Source: Massilia sp. R2A-15 (GTDB lineage Bacteria; Pseudomonadota; Gammaproteobacteria; Burkholderiales; Burkholderiaceae_D). From it: a stretch of 64,000 nucleotides of DNA. Positions within the stretch are counted from its first letter, which is position 1; the number at the start of each line of letters is the position of its first letter. Location: assembly GCF_030704305.1 (NCBI RefSeq), contig NZ_CP131935.1, positions 1,922,001-1,986,000 of the forward strand. Direction: 5' to 3'. The translations under genes and the position numbers were made by a program. Below are positions 8,305-17,191 of this stretch, one piece after another. Below the pieces are notes generated by a model. It worked only from the letters and a program-made list of their open reading frames with translations. It ran no database searches and was not told where the DNA came from.

Positions 8305-10467
8305 ATGCATATGAGACATGCATCGCTGGTCGCCGCGCTGCTCGCCACGTTCGGCGTGAACGCGCTGGCCCAGACCTGCGCGCCGGCCAGCGCCCCGCTG
8401 GCCTACCCGGTCGCCAAGAAGGTCGAACAGACCGACAACTATCACGGCACCGTCGTCGCCGACCCGTACCGCTGGCTGGAAGACGCCAACAGCGAAGAGA
8501 CCAAGCAGTGGGTCGACGCCGAAAACAAGGTCACCCAGGCTTACCTGGGCCAGATTCCGGCGCGCGAAGCGATCAAGCAGCGTCTCACCAAACTGTGGAA
8601 CTACGAGCGCTACAGCGTCCCGTACAAGGAAGGCGGCCGCTATTTCTACAGCCGCAACGACGGCCTGCAGAACCAGTCGGTGCTCTACACGATGAACAAG
8701 CTGTCGGACACGCCGCGCGTGCTGCTCGACCCGAACACCCTGGCCGCCGACGGCACCGTTGCGCTGTCGGGCACCGCCGTCAGCCCCGACGGCAAGCTGC
8801 TCGCTTATGGCACCGCCGCCTCCGGCTCCGACTGGAACGTCTGGAAGGTGCGCGATATCGCCACCGGCAAGGATCTGCAGGACGAAATCAAGTGGGTCAA
8901 GTTCTCCTCGACCTCCTGGACGCACGACGGCAAGGGCTTCTTCTACAGCCGCTACGACGAGCCGAAAGAAGCGACCAAGCTGGCCGATGTCAACTACTTC
9001 CACAAGCTGTACTTCCATAAAATCGGCACGCCGCAAAGCGCCGACACACTGGTCTACGACCGCGCCGATCAGAAGGAGTGGGGCTTCGGCGCCCACGTCA
9101 CGGACGACGGCCGCTACCTGCTGATCAACGCCACCCAGGGTACCGCGCACAAGAACCGCGTGTTCTTCAAGGACCTGACCCGGCCCGACGCCAAGGTGCT
9201 GCCGCTGATCGATGCCTTCGAATCGGCCTACGAGTTCGTCGACAACGACGGCCCGGTGTTCTACTTCGTCACCGACAGCAAGGCGCCGCGCCAGCGCCTG
9301 ATCGCCATCGATACCCGCAAGCCACAGGAAGCGAACTGGAAGGTCATCGTGCCGGAGGGCGCCCACACGCTGGTGTCGGCAAGCCGCGTCAACAACCAGT
9401 TCGTCACCGAGTACCTGGCCGATGCGCGCAGCATGGTCAAGGTGTTCGACCGTAACGGCCGCGCGCTGCGCGAGGTCACGCTGCCGGGCATTGGTTCGGC
9501 GGCGGGCTTCGGCGGCAAGCGCGGCGATACCGAGACGTTCTACTCGTTCACCGGCTTCACCAACCCGACCACGATCTACCGGCTCGACATGAAGACCGGC
9601 GCCAGCACCGTGCTGCGCCAGCCGAAGGTCGATTTCGATCCGTCGCAGTACGAGACTCGCCAGCAGTTCTTCACCAGCCGCGATGGCACCAAGGTACCGA
9701 TGTTCATCGTCTCCAAAAAGGGCCTCAAGCTCGATGGCCAGAATCCGACCTACCTGTACGGCTATGGCGGCTTCAACATCTCGATGACGCCCGGCTTCTC
9801 GCCGGCCAATCTGGCATGGATGGAAATGGGCGGTGTTTATGTGATGGCGAACCTGCGCGGCGGCGGAGAATACGGCCAGGCCTGGCATGAAGCGGGCACC
9901 AAGCTGCAGAAGCAGAACGTCTTCGACGACTTCATCGGCGCGGCCGAATGGCTGATCGCCAACAAGGTGACGTCGCCGGCCAAGCTGGCAATCGGCGGCG
10001 GCAGCAACGGCGGCCTGCTGGTCGGCGCGGCGATGACGCAGCGTCCGGAGCTGTTCGGCGCGGCGATCCCGATGGTCGGCGTGATGGACATGCTGCGCTT
10101 CCACAAGTTCACCATCGGCTGGGCATGGGCCTCGGATTACGGTTCGGCCGACGATCCCGAGCAGTTCAAGGCGCTGGTGAAGTACTCGCCGCTGCACAAC
10201 CTCAAGGCCGGCAGCTGCTACCCGGCGACCATGATCACCACGGCCGACCATGACGACCGCGTGGTGCCGGCGCACAGCTTCAAGTTCGCCGCGACCGCGC
10301 AGGCCGCGCAGGCGGGCGGGGCGCCGATCATCATCCGGATCGACACCAAGGCCGGCCACGGAGCCGGCAAGCCGACCACCAAGCAGATCGAAGAAGTGGC
10401 CGATCGCTGGGGCTTCCTGACCCGCGCCCTGAAGATGGACGCGCCTGCCAAGGTGGCCGCGCAGTAA
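8305..10467 (+). CDS. Secreted prolyl oligopeptidase (S9A)
   Basis: 720 aa. Signal peptide 1-23 (ends ALA-Q) places it in the periplasm or outside. Seven-bladed propeller domain in the middle, beginning after PYRWLEDANSEET, then the alpha/beta hydrolase domain. Catalytic residues: Ser567 in GGGSNGG, Asp in ADHDDRVVP (about 650), His685 in AGHGAGKPT. It cleaves short peptides after proline. Monocistronic: a gap of 70 bp separates it from the GGDEF gene and a strong terminator follows. Length and motifs match the family, so the call is secure. Confidence 0.95.
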   Translation: MHMRHASLVAALLATFGVNALAQTCAPASAPLAYPVAKKVEQTDNYHGTVVADPYRWLEDANSEETKQWVDAENKVTQAYLGQIPAREAIKQRLTKLWNYERYSVPYKEGGRYFYSRNDGLQNQSVLYTMNKLSDTPRVLLDPNTLAADGTVALSGTAVSPDGKLLAYGTAASGSDWNVWKVRDIATGKDLQDEIKWVKFSSTSWTHDGKGFFYSRYDEPKEATKLADVNYFHKLYFHKIGTPQSADTLVYDRADQKEWGFGAHVTDDGRYLLINATQGTAHKNRVFFKDLTRPDAKVLPLIDAFESAYEFVDNDGPVFYFVTDSKAPRQRLIAIDTRKPQEANWKVIVPEGAHTLVSASRVNNQFVTEYLADARSMVKVFDRNGRALREVTLPGIGSAAGFGGKRGDTETFYSFTGFTNPTTIYRLDMKTGASTVLRQPKVDFDPSQYETRQQFFTSRDGTKVPMFIVSKKGLKLDGQNPTYLYGYGGFNISMTPGFSPANLAWMEMGGVYVMANLRGGGEYGQAWHEAGTKLQKQNVFDDFIGAAEWLIANKVTSPAKLAIGGGSNGGLLVGAAMTQRPELFGAAIPMVGVMDMLRFHKFTIGWAWASDYGSADDPEQFKALVKYSPLHNLKAGSCYPATMITTADHDDRVVPAHSFKFAATAQAAQAGGAPIIIRIDTKAGHGAGKPTTKQIEEVADRWGFLTRALKMDAPAKVAAQ

Positions 10468-10488
10468 GCGATGCATTGACCGAAATCG

Positions 10489-10523
10489 AGGCGCTAGACG
10501 AGAACTTGTCTAGCGCCTTTTTT
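10489..10523 (+). terminator. Rho-independent terminator after prolyl oligopeptidase
   Basis: Perfect 11-bp stem AGGCGCTAGAC / GTCTAGCGCCT with an 8-base loop and six T at the end. Confidence 0.92.
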
Positions 10524-10593
10524 ATTGAATTGGTGTTCAATCACCAGCGTGAACTTTGGCCGAATTGCTGAGTCATAGGGGGATCCGATCTCC

Positions 10594-10622
10594 TTGACGC
10601 TCCAATTTCTCGAATCTACACT
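10594..10622 (+). promoter_or_regulatory. Sigma-70 type promoter of the brnTA locus
   Basis: TTGACG at 10594-10599, a 17-bp spacer, TACACT at 10617-10622. The first ATG of brnT (10627) falls almost at the predicted transcription start, so the toxin mRNA would be leaderless or nearly so. BrnA antitoxins usually repress this promoter; no clear palindrome is seen over it. Confidence 0.5.
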
Positions 10623-10626
10623 GAGA

Positions 10627-10900
10627 ATGTTGATTGAATTTGATCCCCGGAAGCGCGAATGGACGATCGACAACCGTGGGTTGGATTTCCTGAAAGCGGT
10701 CGACGTCTTTTGCCGGACCAGTGATTAACTTTATTGATTCAAGGTTTAATTACGGTGAGCAACGCGTCCGTACTTTCGGTGCGCTCGCTGGGCGTTGGGT
10801 CATCGTGGTGTGGACCGCGCGTGGCGCGAAACGACGGATAATTTCGATGAGGTATGCCAATGAGCGGGAAATTGCGCAATTCGCCCACAGAGTGGGTTGA
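10627..10900 (+). pseudogene. brnT: brnT toxin gene, frameshifted
   Basis: The first frame reads MLIEFDPRKREWTIDNRGLD then FLKAVDVF and is followed by CRTSD and a stop at 10728. The rest of the BrnT protein continues in the next frame: AGPVINFIDSRFNYGEQRV, then RTFGALAGRWVIVVWTARGA and KRRIISMRYANEREIAQF, stopping at 10900. Removing one T from the TTTT run at about 10708-10711 rejoins the two parts into a full-length protein of about 90 aa with the family landmarks (EFDP, RxIISMR.AN.RE). BrnT is a RelE-fold ribonuclease toxin. Only the single-base shift is seen, so it is either a recent inactivation, a sequencing error or a slippage site. Confidence 0.85.
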
Positions 10901-11144
10901 TCCGGACGATGCACCTGAACTGACGGCGGAGTTTTTCGATAAGGGAACGCCTATGATTGGCGATCGCGAGGTATCGTTTGAGGAATTTGCTCGCGCCGCC
11001 AGGAAGGCCGTACCGATAGACAAGATACCGGTAATGGTTCACATAGATGTCGATATTCTCGACGCATTCAGGGCAACCGGTGATGGGTGGCAGGACAGGA
11101 TGAATCAGGCGATGCGTGAGTGGATGATATTGAACCTCCGCTGA
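10860..11144 (+). CDS. brnA: BrnA family antitoxin
   Basis: 94 aa from the ATG at 10860, chosen because GAGG at 10849-10852 is correctly spaced for it and not for the ATG six bases upstream. The N-terminal part (DPDDAPELTAEFFDKGTP) and the ribbon-helix-helix C-terminus (VMVHIDVDILDAFRATGDGW, then QDRMNQAMREWM) match BrnA, which binds and neutralises BrnT and represses the operon. The start lies inside the end of brnT, the usual coupled arrangement. The gene is intact although the toxin reading frame is broken. Local base composition is clearly more AT-rich than the neighbours, suggesting acquisition by transfer. Confidence 0.85.
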   Translation: MSGKLRNSPTEWVDPDDAPELTAEFFDKGTPMIGDREVSFEEFARAARKAVPIDKIPVMVHIDVDILDAFRATGDGWQDRMNQAMREWMILNLR

Positions 11145-11155
11145 CATAATAATCG

Positions 11156-11731
11156 TTAGCGGTGCACCACCACCAGCAATGCTTTCGCTTCAGTCTTCCC
11201 GGTATTCCGAATCACATGTCCCTGGTCGGCCGCATAGCGCGCCGTGCCGCCGATCTTGATCTTCTTCTTGTCCGCGCCCACTTGCACTTCCAGCGCGCCG
11301 TGCAGCACCGTCAGATGTTCGCCTGTGCCAGGATCGTGCGCCTGCGACGCCAGCTCGCCCCCTGGCGCGAGGGTCAGTTCATACCACTCGTATTTGCCGG
11401 CCAAATCCATCGGCCCCAGGATGCGCAACGTGTAGCCGGCATGCGCGCCGGGCAGGGTGGGGGTCTCGTGCGCTTCGAGCACGCGGATCGCCTCCACCGC
11501 GGGCGCTTCGGCCGTCAGCAATTCGCCAATCTGCACGCCCAGCGCATTGGCCAGGCGCCAGGTGATGGCAATCGTCGGGTTCGCCTTCTCGCGCTCGATT
11601 TGCGATAACATCGACTTGGAAACCCCCGCGATGCGCGACAGGTCTTCCAGCGTCAGTCCACGCGCCAGCCGCAGGCGCTGCAAGGTAGCGCCCACCTCAG
11701 GCGGCGAATTGGTCGAAACAGGTGTCTTCAT
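11156..11731 (-). CDS. XRE-family regulator with C-terminal cupin sensor
   Basis: 191 aa. Residues about 14-67 are a Cro/C1 helix-turn-helix (LRLARGLTLEDLSRIAGVSK, SMLSQIEREKANPT); about 110-185 is a small cupin barrel (PGGELASQAHDPGTGEHLTV, GHVIRNTGKTEA). This architecture is common in regulators of amino-acid and polyamine catabolism where the cupin senses a metabolite. The start at 11731 (MKTPVSTNSPP) is preferred for length, but an in-frame ATG at 11761 is also possible. It is divergent from kbl-tdh-sdaA across about 215 bp, so it probably controls threonine/serine catabolism and itself. Confidence 0.85.
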   Translation of the reverse strand: MKTPVSTNSPPEVGATLQRLRLARGLTLEDLSRIAGVSKSMLSQIEREKANPTIAITWRLANALGVQIGELLTAEAPAVEAIRVLEAHETPTLPGAHAGYTLRILGPMDLAGKYEWYELTLAPGGELASQAHDPGTGEHLTVLHGALEVQVGADKKKIKIGGTARYAADQGHVIRNTGKTEAKALLVVVHR

Positions 11732-11839
11732 GAGTAATCGGCGCTCTTGTTCAAAATGCATTTCCAGGGGAATTCCACGGCGGGACTTGCCAAGTTCAAC
11801 AGGCTTGGGTAGTATCCATTATATTGAATTTGAGTTCGA

Positions 11840-11865
11840 GATAGCGGAATTAGCTTAAAGCTATC
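11840..11865. promoter_or_regulatory. Inverted repeat in the regulator-kbl intergenic region (candidate operator)
   Basis: TAGCTT-A-AAGCTA is a perfect inverted repeat at 11851-11863, nested inside GATAGC (11840-11845) ... GCTATC (11860-11865). It lies about 85 bp before kbl and is the strongest dyad between the divergent XRE-cupin gene and the catabolic operon, so it is a candidate binding site for that regulator. Not tested. Confidence 0.4.
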
Positions 11866-11947
11866 GAACTGGTGCAAGATACGCAACAACGGTACAGCAT
11901 ACAGAGACAGTCGGTCAAGCCGGCATTCACCCACGACGAGGATAACA

Positions 11948-13159
11948 ATGAGCGATCAAGCGAAGAACGCGTTTTTCAGCGGCCTGCAAACCAACCTGGA
12001 CACGCTGCGCGAGCAGGGCCTGTACAAGCCTGAGCGCGTGCTCGCTTCGCGCCAGGGCGCCGAAGTCGATGGCGCCGACGGCAGCCACCTGATCAATATG
12101 TGCGCCAACAATTATCTCGGCCTGTCGGGCGACGTGCAGACCCAGGAAGCCGCGGCCGCGGCGCTGGAAAAGTACGGCTACGGCCTGTCGTCGGTGCGCT
12201 TCATCTGCGGTACCCAGACCGTCCACAAGGAACTGGAAAATGCGATCTCCGAATTCCTCGGCATGGAAGACACCATCCTGTACGCGGCGGCCTTCGACGC
12301 CAACGGCGGCCTGTTCGAGCCGCTGTTCGACGAGAACGACGCGATCATCTCGGACGCGCTGAACCACGCCTCGATCATCGACGGCATTCGCCTGTGCAAG
12401 GCGGCGCGCTACCGCTACCAGAACAACGACATGGCCGACCTCGAGGCGCAGCTGAAAGCGGCCACCGCGGCCGGCAAGCGCCACAAGGTCATCGCCACCG
12501 ACGGCGCGTTCTCGATGGACGGCACCATCGCCAAGCTCAATGAAATCTGCGATCTCGCCGACAAATACGGCGCGCTGGTCATGATCGACGAGTCGCACGC
12601 CTCCGGCTTCATGGGCAAGACCGGCCGCGGCACCCACGAGCACCACAACGTCATGGGCCGCATCGACATCATCACAGGCACCCTGGGCAAGGCCCTGGGC
12701 GGCGCGATGGGCGGCTTCACCTCGGCGCGCAAGGAAGTGATCGACACCCTGCGCCAGAAGTCGCGCCCGTACCTGTTCTCCAATACGCTGGCCCCGATGA
12801 TCGCCGGCGCATCGCTGGCTGTCCTCAAGCGCATCACCAGCTCGACCGAGCTGCGCGACCGCCTTGAGGAAAACACCGCATACTTCCGCAAGGAGATCGA
12901 ACGCATCGGCTTCACCATCAAGCCAGGTACCCACCCGGTGGTGCCGGTGATGCTGTTCGACGCGCCGATCGCGCAGAAATTCGCCGCCCGCATGTATGAG
13001 CTGGGCGTGCTGCTGTCGGGCTTCTTCTACCCGGTGGTGCCGATGGGCCAGGCGCGCGTGCGCGTCCAGCTGTCGGCGGCGCACACCCGCGAGCAGCTCG
13101 ACACCGTACTCAAGGCCTTCGAGCAGGCCGGCCGCGAACTCGGCATCCTGAAAAACTGA
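11948..13159 (+). CDS. kbl: 2-amino-3-ketobutyrate CoA ligase (glycine C-acetyltransferase)
   Basis: 403 aa, PLP-dependent alpha-oxoamine synthase. It cleaves 2-amino-3-ketobutyrate with CoA into glycine and acetyl-CoA, the second step of threonine breakdown. The PLP lysine is Lys248 in [10 protein letters not shown]; the cofactor-binding DESHASG and the [10 protein letters not shown] entry motif are present. Start at the ATG after GAGGATAAC. It is first in the operon kbl-tdh-sdaA, with tdh starting 35 bp after its stop, and is divergent from the XRE-cupin regulator. Confidence 0.96.
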   Translation: MSDQAKNAFFSGLQTNLDTLREQGLYKPERVLASRQGAEVDGADGSHLINMCANNYLGLSGDVQTQEAAAAALEKYGYGLSSVRFICGTQTVHKELENAISEFLGMEDTILYAAAFDANGGLFEPLFDENDAIISDALNHASIIDGIRLCKAARYRYQNNDMADLEAQLKAATAAGKRHKVIATDGAFSMDGTIAKLNEICDLADKYGALVMIDESHASGFMGKTGRGTHEHHNVMGRIDIITGTLGKALGGAMGGFTSARKEVIDTLRQKSRPYLFSNTLAPMIAGASLAVLKRITSSTELRDRLEENTAYFRKEIERIGFTIKPGTHPVVPVMLFDAPIAQKFAARMYELGVLLSGFFYPVVPMGQARVRVQLSAAHTREQLDTVLKAFEQAGRELGILKN

Positions 13160-13194
13160 TTCAACTCATTGACGCAATAAAGAACAAGGCACAC

Positions 13195-14151
13195 ATGGAA
13201 CGCATCCTCATCATCGGCGCAAACGGTCAAATCGGCAGTGAACTGGTCGGCGCGCTGGCCGCGCAGCACGGCGCGCAGAACGTCATCGCCTCCGACATCG
13301 GCGCCAACAACGTCTACCACGCCGAGCGCTACACTCAGCTCGACGTGCTGGACCAGGCGCGCTTGGCGCAACTGGTGGCCGACGAAGGCATCACCCAGGT
13401 CTATCAGCTGGCGGCGCTGCTGTCGGCGACCGGCGAACAGGCGCCGCTGAAGGCCTGGACGCTGAACATGGACGGCCTGCTGAACATCCTTGAAGTGGCG
13501 CGCGAGCGCGGCGAAGCGGGCAAGCCGCTGCGCGTCTTCTGGCCATCGTCGATCGCCGCCTTCGGCCCGAACACCCCGGCCGTCAACACGCCGCAGTACA
13601 CGGTGATGGATCCAACCACGATCTACGGCATCAGCAAGCTGGCCGGCGAGCGCCTGTGCGAGTACTACTTCACCAAGTACGGCGTGGACGTGCGCAGCAT
13701 CCGCTACCCTGGCATCATCAGCTACAAGTCGCCTCCGGGCGGCGGCACCACCGACTACGCCATCGCGATTTTCCATTCGGCGCTGAAGGGCGAGACCTAC
13801 GAGTGCTTCCTCGAGTCCGAGACCACGCTGCCGATGATCTACATGCCCGATGCGATCCGCGCCACCATCGAACTGATGGACGCGCCGGCCGACTCGGTCG
13901 CGATCCGCTCCTCGTACAATGTGGCGGGCGTGTCATTCAACCCGCGCGAACTGGCCGCCGCCATCAAGCGCGTGCTGCCGGACTTCGAGATCAGCTACAA
14001 GCCGGACAGCCGCCAGGCCATCGCGGCGACCTGGCCGCAAAGCCTGGACGACAGCGTGGCAAGCGCGGACTGGGGCTGGAAGCCGCAGGTTGGCATCGAG
14101 AAGATGGTCGCCGACATGCTCGAAAATATCGACGTCGGCCAGACCGCCTGA
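13195..14151 (+). CDS. L-threonine 3-dehydrogenase, SDR (GalE-like) type
   Basis: 318 aa extended short-chain dehydrogenase, not the zinc alcohol-dehydrogenase type of E. coli. NAD-binding IGANGQIGSEL at residues 7-17; catalytic Tyr144 and Lys148 in IYGISKLAGE; SIAAFGP supplies the active-site Ser. The C-terminal part (WPQSLDDSVASADWGW) is characteristic of SDR-type threonine dehydrogenases known from Cupriavidus and Flavobacterium. It oxidises L-threonine to 2-amino-3-ketobutyrate, the substrate of the adjacent Kbl; this neighbourhood makes the assignment firm. Confidence 0.93.
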   Translation: MERILIIGANGQIGSELVGALAAQHGAQNVIASDIGANNVYHAERYTQLDVLDQARLAQLVADEGITQVYQLAALLSATGEQAPLKAWTLNMDGLLNILEVARERGEAGKPLRVFWPSSIAAFGPNTPAVNTPQYTVMDPTTIYGISKLAGERLCEYYFTKYGVDVRSIRYPGIISYKSPPGGGTTDYAIAIFHSALKGETYECFLESETTLPMIYMPDAIRATIELMDAPADSVAIRSSYNVAGVSFNPRELAAAIKRVLPDFEISYKPDSRQAIAATWPQSLDDSVASADWGWKPQVGIEKMVADMLENIDVGQTA

Positions 14152-14192
14152 TCGTCGTATAAAAACTATAAAAGATACCGGAGACAAAACAG

Positions 14193-15590
14193 ATGGACAT
14201 GAGTGTATTCGACCTGTTCAAGATAGGCATCGGGCCGTCGAGCTCCCACACGGTGGGGCCGATGGTGGCGGCGCGCCGCTTCCTGGTCGAATGCGGATCG
14301 CTCGATGACGCGGTCGGCATCGAAGTGGCGCTGTATGGTTCCCTCGCACTGACCGGCATCGGCCATGCGACCGACAAGGCGGTCATCCTCGGTCTGATGG
14401 GCGAGACGCCGCAGGGCGTCAACCCGGACGAAGTGGAAGACAAGCTGGCCGAAGTCGAACTCGATGGCGCCATCAGGCTGCTGGGACAGAAGGAAGTGCC
14501 GTTCAGCGCCAAGACTGGACTGGTATGGCACCGCGCCTCGTCGCTGCCCGAGCATCCGAACGGCATGCGCTTCACGCTGAAGCTGGCCGATGGCAGCGTC
14601 ATCGAGCGCGTGTTCTACTCGGTCGGCGGTGGCTTCATCCACGCCGCCGGCGAATCGCATGCGCGCCAGGGTGCGGGCCAATGCACCAATCCGGTCCCAT
14701 ACCCGTTCGACACGATGGACCAGCTGCTCGCGCTGGGCCGCAACAGCGGCCTGTCGATTCCGCAGATGCTGCGCGCGAACGAATGCGCCAACATGAGCGG
14801 CGAGGAACTGAACGCGGGCCTCGACAACATCTGGCAGGTCATGCGCGACTGCATCGCGCACGGCCTGGTCACCGAAGGCCAGCTTCCGGGCGGCCTGAAT
14901 GTGAAGCGCCGCGCCGCCAATCTGTGGCGCCAGGTGCTGGCGTCGAAGAATGGCGACAACCGCGCCAACGACTTGCCGCACGACGCCGTGCAGCAGGTCA
15001 GCCTGTACGCGATGGCGGTCAACGAAGAGAATGCGGCCGGCGGACGCGTCGTCACGGCGCCGACCAATGGCGCGGCCGGGATCATTCCCGCGGTGCTGCG
15101 CTACTACGCCGAAGACTGCCGTCCAAGCGATCCGGTGAAGGGCGTGCGCGACTTCATGCTGACGTCGGCGGCGATCGGTATGCTGTGCAAGAAGAACGCA
15201 TCGATCTCCGGCGCCGAAGTGGGCTGCCAGGGCGAAGTCGGCGTGGCGTGCGCGATGGCGGCGGCCGGACTGGTTGCAGCCCTGGGCGGCACCAACGAGC
15301 AGATCGAAAACGCCGCCGAAATCGGCATCGAACACCATCTCGGCATGACCTGCGATCCGATCGGCGGCCTGGTGCAGATTCCGTGCATAGAGCGTAACGG
15401 CATGGGCGCGATCAAGGCGATCACCGCGGCGTCGCTGGCCCTCAAGGGCGACGGCACCCACTTCGTCAGCCTCGACTCGGTCATCGAAACGATGCGCCAG
15501 ACCGGCGCCGACATGCAGGAGAAGTACAAGGAAACGTCCTTGGGCGGCCTGGCGATCCACGTCGTCACCGTCAACCACGCCGCCTGTTAA
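14193..15590 (+). CDS. sdaA: L-serine ammonia-lyase, iron-sulfur dependent
   Basis: 465 aa single-chain enzyme with fused beta and alpha domains, the usual length. N-terminal FDLFKIGIGPSSSHTVGPM, the alpha-domain GRVVTAPTNGAAGIIPAVL, and the cysteine-containing GCQGEVGVAC and LVQIPCIERN segments that hold the 4Fe-4S cluster are visible. It converts serine to pyruvate and ammonia. As third gene of kbl-tdh-sdaA (42 bp after tdh) it extends the threonine-glycine-serine route towards pyruvate. A palindromic repeat begins 5 bp after its stop and may end transcription. Confidence 0.95.
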   Translation: MDMSVFDLFKIGIGPSSSHTVGPMVAARRFLVECGSLDDAVGIEVALYGSLALTGIGHATDKAVILGLMGETPQGVNPDEVEDKLAEVELDGAIRLLGQKEVPFSAKTGLVWHRASSLPEHPNGMRFTLKLADGSVIERVFYSVGGGFIHAAGESHARQGAGQCTNPVPYPFDTMDQLLALGRNSGLSIPQMLRANECANMSGEELNAGLDNIWQVMRDCIAHGLVTEGQLPGGLNVKRRAANLWRQVLASKNGDNRANDLPHDAVQQVSLYAMAVNEENAAGGRVVTAPTNGAAGIIPAVLRYYAEDCRPSDPVKGVRDFMLTSAAIGMLCKKNASISGAEVGCQGEVGVACAMAAAGLVAALGGTNEQIENAAEIGIEHHLGMTCDPIGGLVQIPCIERNGMGAIKAITAASLALKGDGTHFVSLDSVIETMRQTGADMQEKYKETSLGGLAIHVVTVNHAAC

Positions 15591-15595
15591 GAGAT

Positions 15596-15622
15596 GGGGT
15601 CAGGTCCGCCGGACCTGACCCC
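15596..15622. repeat. Palindromic repeat, family A copy 1
   Basis: A 27-base perfect palindrome of the type GGGGTCAGGTCCG-C-CGGACCTGACCCC, directly after the sdaA stop. It shares its core with copies at 39087, 39141, 50892, 50947 and 53643. Extragenic, with the ability to fold to a strong hairpin, it resembles REP elements. Confidence 0.85.
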
Positions 15623-15679
15623 GCTTTTGTCCGCGCCGTTTGCCAAAATCCTTCCACCGCAAGAAATCCCCGGTCGCAC

Positions 15680-15685
15680 TATAAT
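15680..15685 (+). promoter_or_regulatory. Candidate -10 box of thrC
   Basis: A perfect TATAAT at 15680-15685, 38 bp before the thrC start. The -35 region (around 15657-15662) matches poorly, so the promoter is weak or activator-dependent. Its presence suggests thrC has its own promoter and is not only read from sdaA. Confidence 0.45.
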
Positions 15686-15723
15686 TAACGCTCGATCGCA
15701 GCGTCCACCGGACTTTCCCCAGC

Positions 15724-17190
15724 ATGCAATACGTCTCCACCCGCGCCGCTTCGGCGTCAGAATCCCAGCCTTTCTCGAAGATCCTGCTTGGCGGCCTCGC
15801 GCCCGACGGCGGCCTGTACCTGCCTGCCGAATATCCCCAGGTGACCGGCGAAGAACTGAATGCCTGGCGTAAGCTCTCGTATGCCGACCTTGCATATGAA
15901 ATCCTGAAAAAATTCGCGACCGATATCCCCGACGCCGACCTCAAAGCCCTGACCGCAAAGACCTACACGGCCGATGTCTACCGTAACGTCCGCGAAGGCG
16001 AGTCCGCCGCCGACATCACGCCGCTGCGCGTACTCGAACAGGACGGCGACAAGACCCTGATGCTGCAGGCGCTGTCGAACGGCCCGACGCTGGCGTTCAA
16101 GGACATGGCGATGCAGCTGCTGGGGAACCTGTTCGAATACGCGCTGGCCAAGGACAAGGCGGAACTGAACATCTTCGGCGCCACCTCTGGCGACACCGGC
16201 AGCGCGGCCGAATACGCGATGCGCGGCAAGCAGGGCATCCGCGTATTCATGCTCTCGCCGCACAAGAAAATGAGCGCATTCCAGACCGCGCAGATGTTCA
16301 GCCTGCAGGATCCCAACATCTTCAATATCGCCGTCGAAGGCGTGTTCGACGACTGCCAGGACATGGTCAAGGCGGTGTCGAACGACCTGCCGTTCAAGGC
16401 GAAGCAGAAGATCGGCACGGTCAACTCGATCAACTGGGCGCGCGTCGTCGCGCAGGTCGTGTACTACTTCCGCGGCTACCTCGCCGCAACGACCGACAAT
16501 GCGCAGAAGGTCTCGTTCACCGTCCCGTCGGGGAACTTCGGGAATATCTGCGCCGGCCACATCGCGCGCATGATGGGCCTGCCGATCGACAAGCTGGTTG
16601 CCGCGACCAACGAAAACGACGTACTCGACGAATTCTTCCGCACCGGGGTGTACCGCGTGCGCAAGTCCGCCGAAACCTATCACACCAGCAGCCCGTCGAT
16701 GGATATCTCCAAGGCGTCCAACTTCGAACGATTCGTCTACGACCTGGTCGGCCGCGACCCGGCTCGCGTGCGAACGCTGTTCCAGAAAGTCGACACCGCC
16801 GGCGGCTTTGACCTGTCGGGCAAGCCGGGCAGCGATGGCGATGAATGGCAGAAGGTCGCCCAGTACGGCTTCCTGTCCGGCCGTTCAACGCACAAGGATC
16901 GTATCGACACCATCCGCGACGTGCAGGACGATTGCGGCATCACGATCGACACGCACACCGCCGATGGCGTCAAGGTCGCGCGCGAGCACGTGGAGGCTGG
17001 CGTGCCGATGATCGTGCTGGAGACCGCGCTCGCCGCCAAGTTCAACGAGACCATCCTGGAAGCGATCGGCATGGACGCCGAACGTCCGGCCGGCTTCGAG
17101 GATATCGAATCGCTGCCGCAGAAATTCGTGGTGATGCCGCCCGACGTCGAAAAGGTGAAGGCCTTCATCGCAGAGAAGACGGGGCTGTAA
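15724..17190 (+). CDS. thrC: Threonine synthase
   Basis: 488 aa, PLP enzyme that converts O-phosphohomoserine to threonine. PLP lysine Lys126 in LAFKDMAMQ; phosphate-cradling SGDTGSAAEYA and VPSGNFGNICAGH are present; N-terminal MQYVSTRAASASESQPFSKI is the typical entry domain. Length fits the long proteobacterial class. Its usual upstream partner hom (homoserine dehydrogenase) is not adjacent here: a repeat and the threonine-degrading operon precede it. It runs into moeA with a 1-bp gap, so they are co-transcribed. Confidence 0.96.
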   Translation: MQYVSTRAASASESQPFSKILLGGLAPDGGLYLPAEYPQVTGEELNAWRKLSYADLAYEILKKFATDIPDADLKALTAKTYTADVYRNVREGESAADITPLRVLEQDGDKTLMLQALSNGPTLAFKDMAMQLLGNLFEYALAKDKAELNIFGATSGDTGSAAEYAMRGKQGIRVFMLSPHKKMSAFQTAQMFSLQDPNIFNIAVEGVFDDCQDMVKAVSNDLPFKAKQKIGTVNSINWARVVAQVVYYFRGYLAATTDNAQKVSFTVPSGNFGNICAGHIARMMGLPIDKLVAATNENDVLDEFFRTGVYRVRKSAETYHTSSPSMDISKASNFERFVYDLVGRDPARVRTLFQKVDTAGGFDLSGKPGSDGDEWQKVAQYGFLSGRSTHKDRIDTIRDVQDDCGITIDTHTADGVKVAREHVEAGVPMIVLETALAAKFNETILEAIGMDAERPAGFEDIESLPQKFVVMPPDVEKVKAFIAEKTGL

Positions 17191-17191
17191 T

